DNA from: Chlamydoabsidia padenii | Lineage: Eukaryota > Mucoromycota > Mucoromycetes > Mucorales > Cunninghamellaceae | Assembly (NCBI GenBank): GCA_025330725.1 | Contig: JAIWND010000019.1 | Coordinates: 434,001-498,000, forward strand | Length of the DNA: 64,000 bases | Direction: 5' to 3' | Part shown: piece by piece, positions 44,797 to 56,391 of the stretch | Position numbering within the stretch: position 1 is the stretch's first letter | Layout: each line of letters begins with the position of its first letter | The notes under the pieces: model-generated | The model's database searches: none | What the model was told of the DNA's origin: nothing | What the model saw: only the letters and a program-made list of their open reading frames with translations | Made by a program: the position numbers and the translations under genes

Positions 44797-45576
44797 ATAT
44801 ACGTCAATGCTAAGGTGGGCACTTACTATAATAGATTATCGTGGAAAGCCATTGTTGGACTTGATCTATAGGCTTTCTGGATACCTTTATCCTGCCAGAG
44901 TGCTTCCAGGGGTGCGAGATAATGATCTGGAAACGGAGGATGGTGTGGCTCCCATTTAGGATCAAATAAAGTCAATGAAGCCTATTTCAATAGATATCGT
45001 CATTAGAATGCTGTTCCTTATTTTTTATGAACAACAAAAGGAAAATATAACCGATTTCAACCCCAGAAATGTTTCTTCATTTGTTCCTGAATCTTGTGTC
45101 ACCTTGGCGTACTTACTTCCAAATCAGGGTTTGCCAGGACCTGAGAGGTGGTTTTCAAAGCTTGGATTAGCATTTGCATACAGGTATAAATGTTTTCATA
45201 GATGATGGTTTTATAATGTTGTCTTTCATTTTCGGTGATCCCATGTGTATGTAATAGTCTCATTTGTCGGAGGACAGTCGATTTGCCTTTTTGGGCGGTA
45301 AAAAGGTGGGGGATGATTAAGTTTGGTATACGTTTCAAAAAGAGGGATTCATCTACCTGATTCACCTGCCCCTATAGAGGTAAAAAAAAAAAAAAAACAG
45401 CGGGCTTCTTGTCAGCGGGCCATGATTCATCTCCATCTCCCCTCGTTTTTACCGAGTAGTAAGATCTTGACTTCTTTTTTCATTCGTTTGTGATCCTGGT
45501 GAAGTTTTTTATCTATAAACTTGCTGGTTTCGATTGTTTCTTTTCGTTTGGAAAGCAGACTAGATTGATTGCCCAT
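43925..45576 (-). CDS. Heterotrimeric G-protein alpha subunit with 6-nt and 15-nt microexons
   Basis: Eight exons read leftward: 45576-45453, 45371-45357 (15 nt), 45286-45117, 44981-44827, 44717-44459, 44397-44392 (6 nt), 44320-44176 and 44112-43925; 353 residues, the standard G-alpha length. MGNQSS is a myristoylation start. The P-loop GAGESGKST is assembled from three exons. Other motifs are RVKTTGI (switch I), [13 protein letters not shown] (switch II), LLLNKIDVF (G4) and FTNATD (G5, where TCAT is usual). The 6-nt exon gives Asn-Gln in EDQDS-NQ-MHEAL, matching VNRMQEAL in the paralogue at 53857. The C-terminus NNFIL lacks the Cys four residues from the end. G-alpha subunits couple seven-helix receptors to adenylate cyclase or MAP kinase routes. 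Confidence 0.92.
44392..44397 (-). other. 6-nt microexon of G-alpha
   Basis: On the minus strand TCCTTTCAG precedes AATCAG and GTACCC follows. The flanking introns are 61 nt (44458-44398) and 71 nt (44391-44321), both GT-AG. Both junctions are phase 0, and the two encoded residues fill the only gap in the protein alignment with the second G-alpha of this window. Confidence 0.75.
44764..44794. repeat. T31 homopolymer in a G-alpha intron
   Basis: A run of about 31 T on the + strand in the intron between 44826 and 44718, directly after a TTAAAATCCCGAC motif at about 44751-44763. Confidence 0.85.
45357..45371 (-). other. 15-nt microexon carrying most of the G-alpha P-loop
   Basis: On the minus strand CTCTATAG precedes GGGCAGGTGAATCAG and GTAGAT follows. 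With one base from each neighbour it encodes GAGES followed by GKST from the next exon. The downstream intron (45356-45287) ends AAAAAG, which is a weak acceptor. Confidence 0.7.
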
Positions 45577-45881
45577 GTTCTATTCATTCACTTTAATCAG
45601 CATGGTTTTTTTCTATCCCCGCCCACCGAGGAAACCCACCTTTAATTATTCTTGTTACTGGATGAGCCAATAGTCAGATCCACCACTATACTATAATAAT
45701 AAACAAAGTCAAAAGAGAGAGAAGAAGAAGAAGAAGAAGAAGAAGAGTACGATAACTGGTTTATTTCCATCAACAGTATGGTGACACCAGAAGTTTATTC
45801 AAACAAGTTCGTGGCACATCTACTATCGGGCTTTTATAGGTAGATAATAGTTATATATTTTTATTTATGAATATTCATTTA

Positions 45882-45919
<38 letters not shown>

Positions 45920-46013
45920 TAGAAGGGAGGTATAAAGAATACAAAAGTAAAACTATAATAATGGTACTAATAGTAATGGGATGATGTAGGGAAGGGATAA
46001 ATAAAAGGCGCAT
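45577..46013. other. Intergenic with microsatellites
   Basis: Upstream region of G-alpha (TATA-like stretches near 45690, a (GAA)n run near 45720-45747) and 3' UTR of the RhoGAP gene to the right. An (AT)n run of about 30 bases lies near 45885-45915. No gene was seen. Confidence 0.5.
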
Positions 46014-47853
46014 CTACTGAGTAAATATCGGAGTGGTAAGGTCATCACGTTCCATGGTAGACACCGTTCGAATTGACTTCCATCGACGTACAGGTGGTTT
46101 TTGATTGGTCATTGGCATGGATTGTTGTCGTTCTCGTCGGATGATACTTGTGCTGGTCGACCGCTCCAGCCACGATGGTTGTTTGTTGTTACTTGTTGAT
46201 GACGAGTACAATCTTGATGTGGATGGTAGCGATGGTGAAGACGTTGATGCTGTGGATAATACTAACGATCGTTTGCTTGGCAAAGTCTTGTTCCTTCGAA
46301 TACCTGTGGATGCTATTGACGTTGACGGTGTTGAGGTGGATGGTGTGATTGGTATCGGGAATATAGGATCGTTTCGAGTTGGCTGCTGTCCTACTTGAAC
46401 TAGTGACTTGGATGATGGACGGTTGTTGTAAAATGTTGATGATGAAGAAGGATCTGTCGAGATTGGAGATGATGCTGTTGGTAGTGGTAATGAGATCATT
46501 GATTTCGTGTCCAAATTAGAAGGCGATGATGATGCAGTGCCTGTCGAACACAAAGGATGGACATTGTTAGTGTTGGTAGTGAAGAGCATTTCAGCAGGTG
46601 AAGACATGGATTGTTGCATGACAGGAGCTTGTAATGGTGGTCGAATATGACAATCTATATTTGATCAATGAAGTAAATGAGTAACACACTACAAAAATAA
46701 CGTTAATCCCCCTTCCCTCCGATCTACTTTACCTTCCTTGACAAATGGAATTCTTGAGCTGGGCATTCTAAATTTGTCTTGATGTTCAATGAGGTATTCC
46801 AATACCAATTGTGATTCTTTGTAACCAGAGGGATTCAATGCATCATCAGGATGTGATAAAATACCCTAAAAAGTTAAAAGGCAAATCGGAGTTAGTAGTG
46901 ATAATGATGATGGATGATGACTTACTGGGGCAAAGACTGATGCTAAGCATGGAATATCCATACGAGTTAAGTGACTTGTCAATGCAAATAGGCTGAGTAA
47001 ATCCAATAGGTAAAGAAGAAGGAATTGATGCACCAATGGTAATTTATCGATAAGATGTTGAAAAGCTTGAATTTTTACATCAGTGGTCGTAAATTCCATT
47101 TCTATAAACATCCACAGCCCCAACCAATTATGGTTAGTTAGTCATCCTTTTTGTTTTTATTTTGTTTTAATATTATTATTCCCTTCAACATACCCATTGT
47201 TGTTTTGAAGAGTTGATAGTTGTTTAAAGGAATTACCGGTTCAGGAAGATGATTAAGGAAACGTCGCATAACGTTTGCTGCATCATGGACATTATAGTCA
47301 TCCCAGCCCAAGTAGACGCCATATTGTGTTTCTGGTGTATCAAATAACGCTTGTAGTTGACCGATCCGTTTGGCGCTTCCAGATAAACGAAAGATTCCTT
47401 CAACTTCTAGACCTTGTAAAAGTTACATAAAAGTATGTTAACATATATGTATACATATAGAGAGAGAGATGTGTCAAAATACTTTACCTTGTTCTTTCAA
47501 ATAGGACCCACACTTTGCAATGATTGTAGGAATGATGGCCAAGCAAGGTGCATTATTGGTTTCATCATAGTAAGAGATGGTCGAATACGCATATTGTATG
47601 GATTGTGTCAAAGGCAAGCCAAAAACACTTTTATCTATATTCAATAAGAAAAAAGTGAGTATCTTAACTTTTTCTTGCATCAAGTTCATCCACTACTCTT
47701 CTTACCTGAAGAAGCTACTAGTTTGTTTTCTACTTTAGTTGTTGCTATTACTTTTTTCCACCACGCCTTGACGAGTGTTTTTTGAGGTGTTGTTAATCCG
47801 GCCGGTTGAATAGGATAATTATTGTTTGCATCTTCAGTCGGGGTGCTAGCCAT
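46014..47853 (-). CDS. RhoGAP-domain protein (second in window)
   Basis: Six exons read leftward: 47853-47706, 47634-47488, 47412-47194, 47101-46926, 46865-46733 and 46654-46014; 487 residues. The RhoGAP domain spans about residues 50-250: [44 protein letters not shown] (arginine finger), VMRRFLNHLPEPVIPLNNY, KLPLVHQFLLLYLLDLL and RMDIPCLASVFAPGIL, then the closing SQLVLEYLIEHQDKF. The remaining 210 or so residues are S/T/P rich with no domain. The short N-terminus has KAWWKKVIATTK. This layout resembles the short Rga-type GAPs of fungi. The target GTPase is not evident. It is not a recent copy of the RhoGAP at 17817: intron positions and sequence differ. Confidence 0.85.
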
Positions 47854-48373
47854 TGTTCATCAAATAATAGTTTCGTTAATGTGTAGAGAAGTAAGGTGTA
47901 TATACAATAAAGGTTGGAGAATAATGTTCAATCGATGAAGTAGTAAAAAAAAAAAAAAAAAAAGTATAGTTAAGAGGGAAGAAAAGAAATAAAAAGTGTA
48001 ACAAGAACCCAACTACTTTTTGTGGATGGTTATATGATCAATTCAATTTCCGCTCTTTTACTTTTTGGGAGCGGCCACGGAATCTAGACCATGGGGATTT
48101 ACGGACATTCAATTTTGCATTAATCATATTCACCAAAAAGCTTAAATCAAATCAAATCATTATTATTTCAAGATGAGTGGTTGGTTTGTACAAAGAATAT
48201 AGACTAATAATTTTGAAAGGAATAGGAGTGCATAATGGTACATTCAAACATTTCATCTATAATTATAATGGGGAACTATATACAGAAAGAGGCTTAAGAA
48301 AGAATAAGAGAGGATAATTTCAAATGAATGATTGAATGAATGACCAAAGGTAAGATATACGGCGAGCACCTTG
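47854..48373. other. Intergenic region
   Basis: Contains the leader of the RhoGAP gene with an A20-type run near 47946-47963, a TTTTGGGAGCGGCC patch near 48065 and A/T-rich 3' UTR-like sequence. No gene was recognised. Confidence 0.4.
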
Positions 48374-48649
48374 TCATTTTCCCGATTTAGAAATGCTTGT
48401 AGGAGGAGGAGTAGGAAGAGATCGGGTAGTGTGACAAAAATCCGGCACCCGATGAAGCTGAGCTTGTGTATACTGAGAGAGCTGTCGGGAGTATTCATGT
48501 TGTGCCATCATTAACAATTGATCTCTTCTTGACAGGTTCTTGTTGAGCAATTGCGCTTTTTGTATGCCTCGGGTATTATTGTTAGTAGCAGGACTTGATG
48601 ATTTGTTATGAGGGTGGAAACTTGAAGGTGGGGTACTAATGTAAAGCAT
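48374..48649 (-). CDS. Small hypothetical protein (91 residues)
   Basis: An open frame from MLYISTPPSSFHPHNKSS to SISKSGK with no intron. The middle (NKNLSRRDQLLMMAQHEYSRQLSQYTQAQL) would form an amphipathic, Q-rich helix; the ends are S/T/P rich. No family is recognised. It sits between divergent larger genes with upstream pyrimidine-rich sequence typical of leaders here, and codon use is not odd, but the evidence for a real gene is only openness and context. Confidence 0.35.
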   Translation of the reverse strand: MLYISTPPSSFHPHNKSSSPATNNNTRGIQKAQLLNKNLSRRDQLLMMAQHEYSRQLSQYTQAQLHRVPDFCHTTRSLPTPPPTSISKSGK

Positions 48650-49349
48650 CTTGGATATTCAAAAAGGTTAAAATGTGTTGCTATATAAGGAGCTTTGAGA
48701 GAACAAGGTAACCAGGAAAGTTGAAACAATGAGAAAAAGTGAAAGAAAGACAAAAAGCAGAAAAAGATTGACTGCTTAAATACAAAAATGTTCCAAAATC
48801 GTGACAAAGATAGAACCGCTGTAGAAAGCGGATGAGGTATGATGTCATGGTAGGCCAAACTTGGGTTGGCAACCGAACAAAAACATGGATGTTCCAATCA
48901 TATGCAAGAACATTTCTCTCCTTATATTGTTCAATCCCCGCCACACCCCCTCCCGTCACCCCTCCGATGATGATGATGTCGCTGATTTCTGGATTGGTTG
49001 CTAGTACAGAAAAAAAGGAAAGTCTAATGCACCAATCAGATCATCCAAATGTGCGTCATTGCTTTTTTACTTTTTCACCCTCCAAAGGTGCGGTGTTGAA
49101 AAAAGGCGGGGTTTCAAAAAAACGTTCTTTTTTGGGGGGCGCCCGTATGCAGTAGCAAAAAAATTCACACACAGCCGTTTTCGCCCCTCTTTCCACTACC
49201 TCCCTCTTTTTTTTTTTTTTTTTTTTTGCTATACTTCGTAATACCACATTATACTTTACATTAGCTTTATTTGTTTGGTGAACTGTATTCACTGTGGAAT
49301 ACGTTCTATTTTATTATAACTTTTATTATCATACCTTTACTATACAACA
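48650..49349. promoter_or_regulatory. Upstream region of BRO1 gene
   Basis: Contains GCGGGGTTTCAAAAAAAC near 49106-49123, a CCCCGCC run near 48936, a T21 run near 49208-49228 and the BRO1 leader. A 107-codon open frame at 48832-49155 was not accepted. Confidence 0.35.
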
Positions 49350-52300
49350 ATGACTCAAGCTCAGATACCCTTCCTCTATGCTCCATTCAAGCGGACGGAT
49401 GATATTGACTGGATACGACCTTTGAAACGATACATCTCTCAAGTTTATCAACAAGACCCGGAAAACTATAATGAAGAAACATATACCATCCATCGTTTGC
49501 GTCAAGACATTCGTGGTGCTGGCAAAGATCTTACAGGACGCGACTTGCTGTATCGCTACTTTGGACAATTGGAACTTCTTGACTTGAGGTTCCCAGTGGA
49601 TGAAAAACACATCAAGGTGCTTTTTACTTGGTAAGAAAACAAAACCAAAACCAATAAACAGAATAATAAACTAGGTCACTAATATCTTCTTCTTTCTTCC
49701 ATAACTCATAACTAAAGGTACGATGCTTTTAATGGTCACTGTACCTCTCAATACTCACTTGCCTTTGAAAAAGCCAGCATCATCTTCAATATTGCTACCA
49801 CTCTCTCAGCAATTGCCGCCTCACAAAATCGTGCAGAACCAGACGGACGCAAACGGGCATTCAACTTTTTCCAAGCCTCTGCGGGTATGTACCAATATAT
49901 TAACGACAACTTTTTGCACGCCCCTTCTCAAGACTTACACAAGGACACGGTGAAACTTTTAATGGAATTGATGCTGGCTCAAGCTCAAGAATGTTTTTTG
50001 GAAAACAGTCTTCGTGAAAAAAAGAAGGATGGACTGGTGGCGAAACTAGCTAGTCATACTGCCTGGGTGTATGGTAATCTCGTGGATCAAATCAATGATG
50101 CCATCTCTCGAGGTGTGGGTATTGCCAAAAATTGGTTGGTCTTGTGCCAGTGCAAACAAAAGTACTATCAATCTTTGGCTCAATTACATCGTGCGGCGGC
50201 GTGCTTGTCTGAATCTTTGTATGGTGAACAGGTTGCTCGATTACAATGGGCGGAACGACTGGCAAAAGAAGGACAAAAACTGGCACTACAACTACCTCAG
50301 CAATCCTCTCAACAATCCTCTCAACAAAGTCAATGGAATAATGCAGCAGCGGCTTTTATGGGGCTCTCTTCTAATGGTGGCGATTCATCGTCGGGGTCTT
50401 CTTATAATCCTATCGGCGGGTCATCTAGTCCTTTCCCTCATGATGGTGGATCTTGCTTGAACGATCTTTGTACAACGCTGGCTGCTCTCTGCTCTGAAAA
50501 GTTTGCTATGGCTGAACGCGACAATGATATGATTTATCACGATCAAGTCCCTCAAGAATCCATTCTGGTACCCATTGACAGACTCAAGGCGGTCAAGGCG
50601 GTCGCTATTAGTGATCTTTACGGTGCTGTTGATGCTGGCAAGGTAATTGGTCCTGATGTATTTACTCGATTGATTCCTCTGTCCGTCCATGAAAGTGCCT
50701 CGATGTATTCCGAAGAAAAGGCTTCTTTGGTTCGCCGGGAATTGGAACGCTGTGATTTTGCCAAGGCCGAAATGAATGCTTCTCTAGATTATATGAAACT
50801 ACCTGGTACTTTGGACAAATTTAAACATCCAAGCAACAATAGCTCCCAATGGAACTCTTCCTCTTCTTCTTCCAATAGTCCTCTATGGGATCGATTCTCA
50901 ACACCACCTGCCGATGTGAAGAAATGGGCTGATCTTATTCAATCAAACGAAACCACCGACACTTTACAATCCATGCTCGACAACATCTCTGGTCTGGCCA
51001 ATCAAAACAAGTCGAAACTAGATCAAATTTCGCTCGAATTGGATACTGAAATGGGTGCTTGTGAAAGTATGCGGGTAAGAAAAGCTATAATACATGATGG
51101 TTGGTTGTAATGTTTGGCTGGTGGACTAAAGTACTTTTATTATATTTTATAGGTTAAATATGGCGATGACTGGATTCAGTTGCCCTCTGGAACATTAACT
51201 AAAGACTATCGACAGGATGTACGCAATCATCGTGATGCATTGGTGAATGCTCAGCTCTCGGATACTCAGGTGACACAAAAATTGGATACTATCTCAAACG
51301 ACATTGCCATTTTGAAACAAGGATCTTCAAGTCAGGCATTAGAATCACTTTTTACGGACACCATGTCATATCTTTTGACGGAATCATCATCTTCTGTGGC
51401 ACCAAAGGATACAGTAATGGATTTACAAATCGATGTGGGATTGGGAACCAACAGCATGCAGCAAAAATTGAAACGGGTAGAATCTATCTTGGAAAAACTT
51501 TACAAACTTCAAAAGGACCGAGATAATACTCTTGAAGATTTGAAGGAAAAGGTAAAACCGGCAAATGAAATGAAAAAGGATTCTCATATATGATACTTGA
51601 ATGTTTGGTAGACCATGAAAGATGACATTGCACAACTCTTGATCCTAAACAAGAAAAACTCGAATGTGGAACGTCAAATATTCAATGCCCAATTGGAAAA
51701 GTATCAATCTCATCAACAACGTATTACAGCCGCCATTCAGCATCAAAAACAGGTCTTACAGGAACTTAGTACTGCCTACAAGGCACTTATGGAAATGGAC
51801 GAAGCTCAGAAACTACAATCCCAATGGGATGGTGCTGAAAGACAATACTCTACTTTGGTCAAAAGGCTCAATACTGCGTTTAATGGATATGACGAAATCA
51901 AGGATGCTCTTAGGTATTAGATATAAAAGACAAAAAGTTGGATTATGGCTCACCTTAACTTGCTCTTATCACTGCTATAGTAATGGAATCAAATTTTATA
52001 CCCAACTATCTGACGTGATTGACTCTCTCTTGGTAAATGTGGAAATCTTTGTTGGTGAAAGGAAGAAGGAACGAAACGGCCTTATTGACACCATTGAACA
52101 AGCTCGCAGTACTCATGAACAACAACTACTAAAAGATCGACTCGAACAATATCAATCACCTCAGCAAACACAACAGGAATCACAACAGCAGCAATCATCG
52201 CTACAACCACAACAGCAACAGTACTTTGCTACCTCTCCTTCAACCACAAGTAAATCCAACGAGGTGATTGAAGATTCGGAAAACTCTATACGTGATCAGC

Positions 52301-53198
52301 TGGAACAAAAAATGAAGGATCTGTCAATCACCACACAACCTTATACTCCACCAGTGACCTCCACCGAATTATATGCAAATGCGCCATCATCATTGACACC
52401 TACTAGTACCTACAACCTCATAAACAATAATCATATGTCTTCATTAACATCTCATCAATATATACAATCAACACCACCACCACAGCAGCAGCAACAACAA
52501 CATTGCCAACCTCCTCCACATGTCACACCAACGAGTTATCAAGGTAACATGACAACTCTGCCGAGCCCACATCAACGACAAACATCATACGATCAATACC
52601 AACTACCTACAGCATTGTCTCCTTACTCTCCAACACCATCAACAATACCAAATCAGGCGAACACCACTGTTATCCCGTCATTGCCACAAGATCAACAACA
52701 ACAACAGTATCATCATCATCATTCGACAAGTATTCCTCTGATCAGTAATCACCATACTTATCAAAACCAACACCCTCAGCATCAACAACCTCAAAAGCCA
52801 ATGTTACCACCTAAACCTCAAGAGGTTCAGGGGGCAATACTAAACTCAACCCTACAACCAGCATCTACTCCTACTATGCACCGTGGTCATACAATGCCTC
52901 TACAACAACCTCAGCAATCAATGTATGGTGTGCCATCTCAAATGACATTGCAGACGCATCAACAGTCTGGACCTCCGGCTAATAATACGTCATATCACTC
53001 GCCGGCATCTACACCTTCTATGATGCAACCCTCTTACCTGCAACAATATCAACAACCAGTCCAACAACAACAACCATACGTATCATCAACAGTATACCCA
53101 TCGCAAGGTAATGGCAATTATATCAATCAGCAACAGTATCAGCAACCTACATATCCAGTGGTCAATGGCACTACATGGAATCAAGCCACTCCACAATC

Positions 53199-53229
<31 letters not shown>

Positions 53230-53298
53230 TCTTATTGGCCGCCCCTGGAACCTCGACCCTATAGTGCTAACAACAATCAATTCTCTTTATTGGACTAG
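49350..53298 (+). CDS. BRO1: BRO1/ALIX-type endosomal sorting protein
   Basis: Five exons: 49350-49630, 49718-51074, 51153-51551, 51612-51913 and 51981-53298; 1218 residues. The N-terminal BRO1 domain (about residues 1-390) begins PFLYAPFKRTDDIDWIRPLKRYI and includes RLRQDIRGAGKDLTGRDLLYRYFGQLELLDLRFPV, TWYDAFNG and MLAQAQECFLENSLREKKKDGLVAKLASHTAWVYG. It is followed by a helical V-domain with coiled coil to about residue 790 and a 400-residue P/Q-rich tail with a (CAG)9 run at about 53200-53226. BRO1 binds the ESCRT-III subunit Snf7 and recruits the ubiquitin protease Doa4 at endosomes; the tail likely binds SH3/WW or ESCRT partners. The start NDxDWIxPLxxYI favours BRO1 over Rim20/PalA, which shares the fold. 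Confidence 0.9.
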
Positions 53299-53856
53299 TT
53301 TAGTTAGTTTTTAGTTAAAGTTTGTTTGTTTTTTTTTTTTAAAAAAAAAAAAATGGGGTCTTTGCAGATGACCGGTGGTTGAACGAAATAATAAAAAATG
53401 ATCTCAAATAGTTTATTCGGTTTACAGTTTGGAAGTTAGACTCAAAAAAAAGTCTAGTGGGTCGGAATTTGAAATAATAGTCGCTGCATGATTTTTTTTT
53501 TTTTTTTTTGGTCTTCAATCCCAATTTGGAACAGTATCATGGTCGCAGGTAATAGAATCATATAAACCAGTATTCATTCATTCATTCATTGATAGACATT
53601 ACAAAGAAAGAAAGAGAAAAGATAAGGGTCTACGTATGACTTTTTATATACTTTTACATATATCACTCCTTAATAAGAAAGGTGGTAGGAAGATCCACCT
53701 CCCCATTGATCCCCTTTTTTCAATCAGAGTCGACTCCTTTTTTTTTGTTACTTTGCTCACTTTTTAACTTTTTGGTGGATACGAAGAAAGAAAACGAAAT
53801 GATTTTCTTTTCTTTTCCTTTTTTCTTTTCACTACTGGATCCTATTTTTTAGCACC
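53299..53856. other. Intergenic region upstream of second G-alpha
   Basis: T10/A13 junction at about 53331-53353, GTCGGAATTTGAAAT near 53461 (a weak copy of the recurring motif), an ATTCATTCATTC repeat near 53573 and a pyrimidine-rich leader. No gene was seen. Confidence 0.4.
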
Positions 53857-55201
53857 ATGGGTTGTTGTCAATCAAATGAAGTTCATGATGGAAAACTACG
53901 GAATGAGGAGATTGAAAACCAGATCAAGCGAGATAAGATCAATATGCGAAACGAAGTTAAAATGTTATTGCTCGGTAAGAAGAGAGCTGGGGTGGCGGGA
54001 TATAAAAATTTAGTCTCTCTCTCTCTCTTCATTTTGTAGGTGCTGGTGAAAGCGGCAAGAGTACGATCTTGAAACAAGTCAAATTACTACATGATGGTGG
54101 ATTCAATCAAGATGAAAGAGAGGCTTTCAAAGAGATCATTTTTTCCAATACCATTCAATCCATGCGAGTGATTTTATTGGCTATGGATAATATGGGAGTA
54201 GTCCTCAGTGATCCTGGTCTCCAAGAACAAGCAACTATCATTCTAAACTTGCCTTCTCAGATCGAACGAGAATTCTTACCTAATGATGTGTCTCACGCAG
54301 TACGTGTCTTGTGGAAAGATCCTAATTTGCAGAGTGTGTTTGCTCGAAGCCGGGAATATCAACTGAATGATTCAGCGAAATAGTAAGTGCATACATGAGG
54401 AGCGGGATTTGAATAAAGGAGAAAAAAAGGGAATAGCAAAGGAGTGTGTCACTAAAGAAATCCTACCTAGTTATTTTGATTCCATTGAACGTATTGGTGA
54501 TAGCAACTATATCCCTACCGATCAAGATGTCTTGAGATCTCGAGTGAAAACCACAGGGATTACAGAAACCACTTTTATGATTGATGATTTGACTTATCGT
54601 ATGTTTGATGTGGGTGGTCAGCGGTCTGAGCGTAAAAAATGGATCCATTGCTTTGAAAATGTTACGGCCATTATATTCCTAGTGGCTATTTCTGAGTATG
54701 ATCAAGTCCTCATTGAAGATGAAACAGTGGTAAGTCAAAAAAGAGGATGAATGAACCCTGTGTATATTTTTAATCCCCGATATTTTAATCCCCGTCATAG
54801 AATCGTATGCAAGAAGCATTGACATTATTTGACTCTATTTGTAATTCTCGATGGTTTGTGAAAACATCCATCATCTTGTTTTTAAATAAGATTGATATTT
54901 TCAAGGAAAAGCTACAAAGAGAACCTTTTAGTGAGAGCTTCCCTGACTTTACTGGTAAGTCATCCACCTCCTCCCTCTCTCTCTTTTCTCACATTAATTC
55001 ATGCATTATGTAGGTCCTGAAACTTATGATGATGCTAGTGACTATATCTTGAATCGATTTGTATCTTTGAATCAATCGGATTCAAAACAAATCTATACTC
55101 ATTTCACTTGTGCCACCGATACATTACAGATCAAGTTCGTCATGGCTGCAGTGAATGATATTATCATCCAAAACAACTTGAAAGACGTTGGTTTATTGTA
55201 G
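53857..55201 (+). CDS. Heterotrimeric G-protein alpha subunit (second in window)
   Basis: Five exons: 53857-53974, 54040-54382, 54471-54729, 54801-54954 and 55014-55201; 353 residues. MGCCQS is a typical myristoylation and palmitoylation start. Motifs are GAGESGKST (P-loop), RSRVKTTGI (switch I, with the cholera-toxin-type Arg), [13 protein letters not shown] (switch II), FLNKIDIF (G4) and FTCATDT (G5). The C-terminus is KDVGLL without the pertussis-type Cys. All four introns sit at positions also used by the G-alpha gene at 43925-45576, which has three more. The chain is more conventional than that paralogue and best fits the fungal group I/III type; the group was not resolved. It likely acts upstream of cAMP/PKA or MAP kinase signalling. 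Confidence 0.95.
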
Positions 55202-55472
55202 TGAATTATCCCTCCTTCTTTACTCTTTTACCTCCTTCCCCTGATTCTATCCCTTCTAATGTTACTCCTATTTATTTTCTTTATTCCCTCTTCTACCAGA
55301 ATAATAAAAACTTATATCTTATATACACCTCCTGCAAAAGTACCTGTCAAAAAATGGAAGAATTTCAATTCCCGATATTTTTAAAAACCCGATTGAAAAA
55401 AGTGACTGAAAGCCGCACTGTTTATTTTTTTCTTTCCCCTTCCCTTCTTTCTCTGAACAAATAAAAACGACC

Positions 55473-56099
55473 ATGTCTCTTCTCCAACGTTTACGTCCTT
55501 TATCCTCATCCATCTCTACACGATTCTTCTCCGCCACTCGATCTGTTCCATCCACTTCGACTCTTGCAACAACCACTACCTCATCACCATCCACAGGTGG
55601 ACTATACCAATTTTTCGAAAATGGAGAAGCTTTACCAAAACGCACCTGGACTGGTAAGTCATTATCATATGGGGAGGAGGTTGGATCAACCTTCTGATGC
55701 CTTGTAAAACAAAACATAACCAACTAATGTCCATACTCTTTTGTTTGGTAGGTCGTGCTTGGAAAGCAAGTGAACTTCGCTTAAAGTCATTCGACGATCT
55801 TCACAAACTTTGGTATGTCTTGTTGAAGGAACGTAACTTATTGGCGACACAACGTGAAGAAGCAAAACGACTAAAGGTACATCGATTGGTGTGGACGAAT
55901 ACTGGACGGGTCAAGAAGGTAATGTCAAACAAAAAAGGACTAATAGATATACACAAGTGATTATATATGTTTAATGACCTTTACTCTCTTTCTCTCTCTC
56001 CATTTTATGAAATAGTGTCAAAAGTCGATGGCTCGTATCAAGTTTGTCTTGAACGAAAGACAACGTGCCTATGAATCTGCATTGGAACAACAAAAATAG
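55473..56099 (+). CDS. Mitochondrial large-subunit ribosomal protein uL29 (MRPL4/MRP-L47 type)
   Basis: Three exons: 55473-55653, 55752-55918 and 56016-56099; 143 residues. The N-terminus ([23 protein letters not shown]) is a textbook mitochondrial presequence. The MRP-L47/uL29 domain follows: [57 protein letters not shown], then [21 protein letters not shown]. The protein belongs near the exit tunnel of the mitoribosome. Upstream, CAATTCCCGATATTTTTAAAAACCCGATTG near 55366-55396 holds two copies of the recurring motif. Confidence 0.92.
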
Positions 56100-56321
56100 A
56101 CAGTAGATAGTTTATCGACTTGCTTCCTCCTTCCTCCTCTTAGAATTGATTCATCCTTTATATTACTACTATTACTCTTTTGATCATCCCATTGTCTTTT
56201 ATCATTCTATTGTATACTTTGTTATTACTTTGTCAAATAAATCAATCTTACTCATTCTCTCTCTGTATTGTCCCTGTCTTCCATCCAAAATCAGATTGAC
56301 TATGGGATATATAAAAGTCAA

Positions 56322-56334
56322 TTTTTAAATCCCG
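56322..56334 (+). promoter_or_regulatory. TTTTTAAATCCCG promoter motif of glucosidase I
   Basis: TTTTTAAATCCCGCC lies about 60 bases before the ATG at 56392, just downstream of a TATATAAAAG TATA-like box near 56307. It is a clear example of the motif described in the findings. Confidence 0.4.
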
Positions 56335-56391
56335 CCTTTTCACCACTTGTCTTTCTCTTATTACTCTAGACAAAGTTGGATAAAAGACAAG

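Noticed and set aside
45099..45365. Continuous frame joining MNQVDESLFLKRI to GKSTVLRQM in the G-alpha gene
   Set aside because: Reading through would replace GAGES of the P-loop; splicing out 45356-45287 and keeping the 15-nt exon restores the family sequence.
46105..46398. Open frame on + inside the low-complexity tail of the second RhoGAP gene
   Set aside because: A shadow of Ser/Thr-rich codons; no independent signals.
48832..49155. 107-codon open frame upstream of BRO1
   Set aside because: Low-complexity translation crossing poly-A and C-rich tracts, no family match, overlaps the likely BRO1 promoter.
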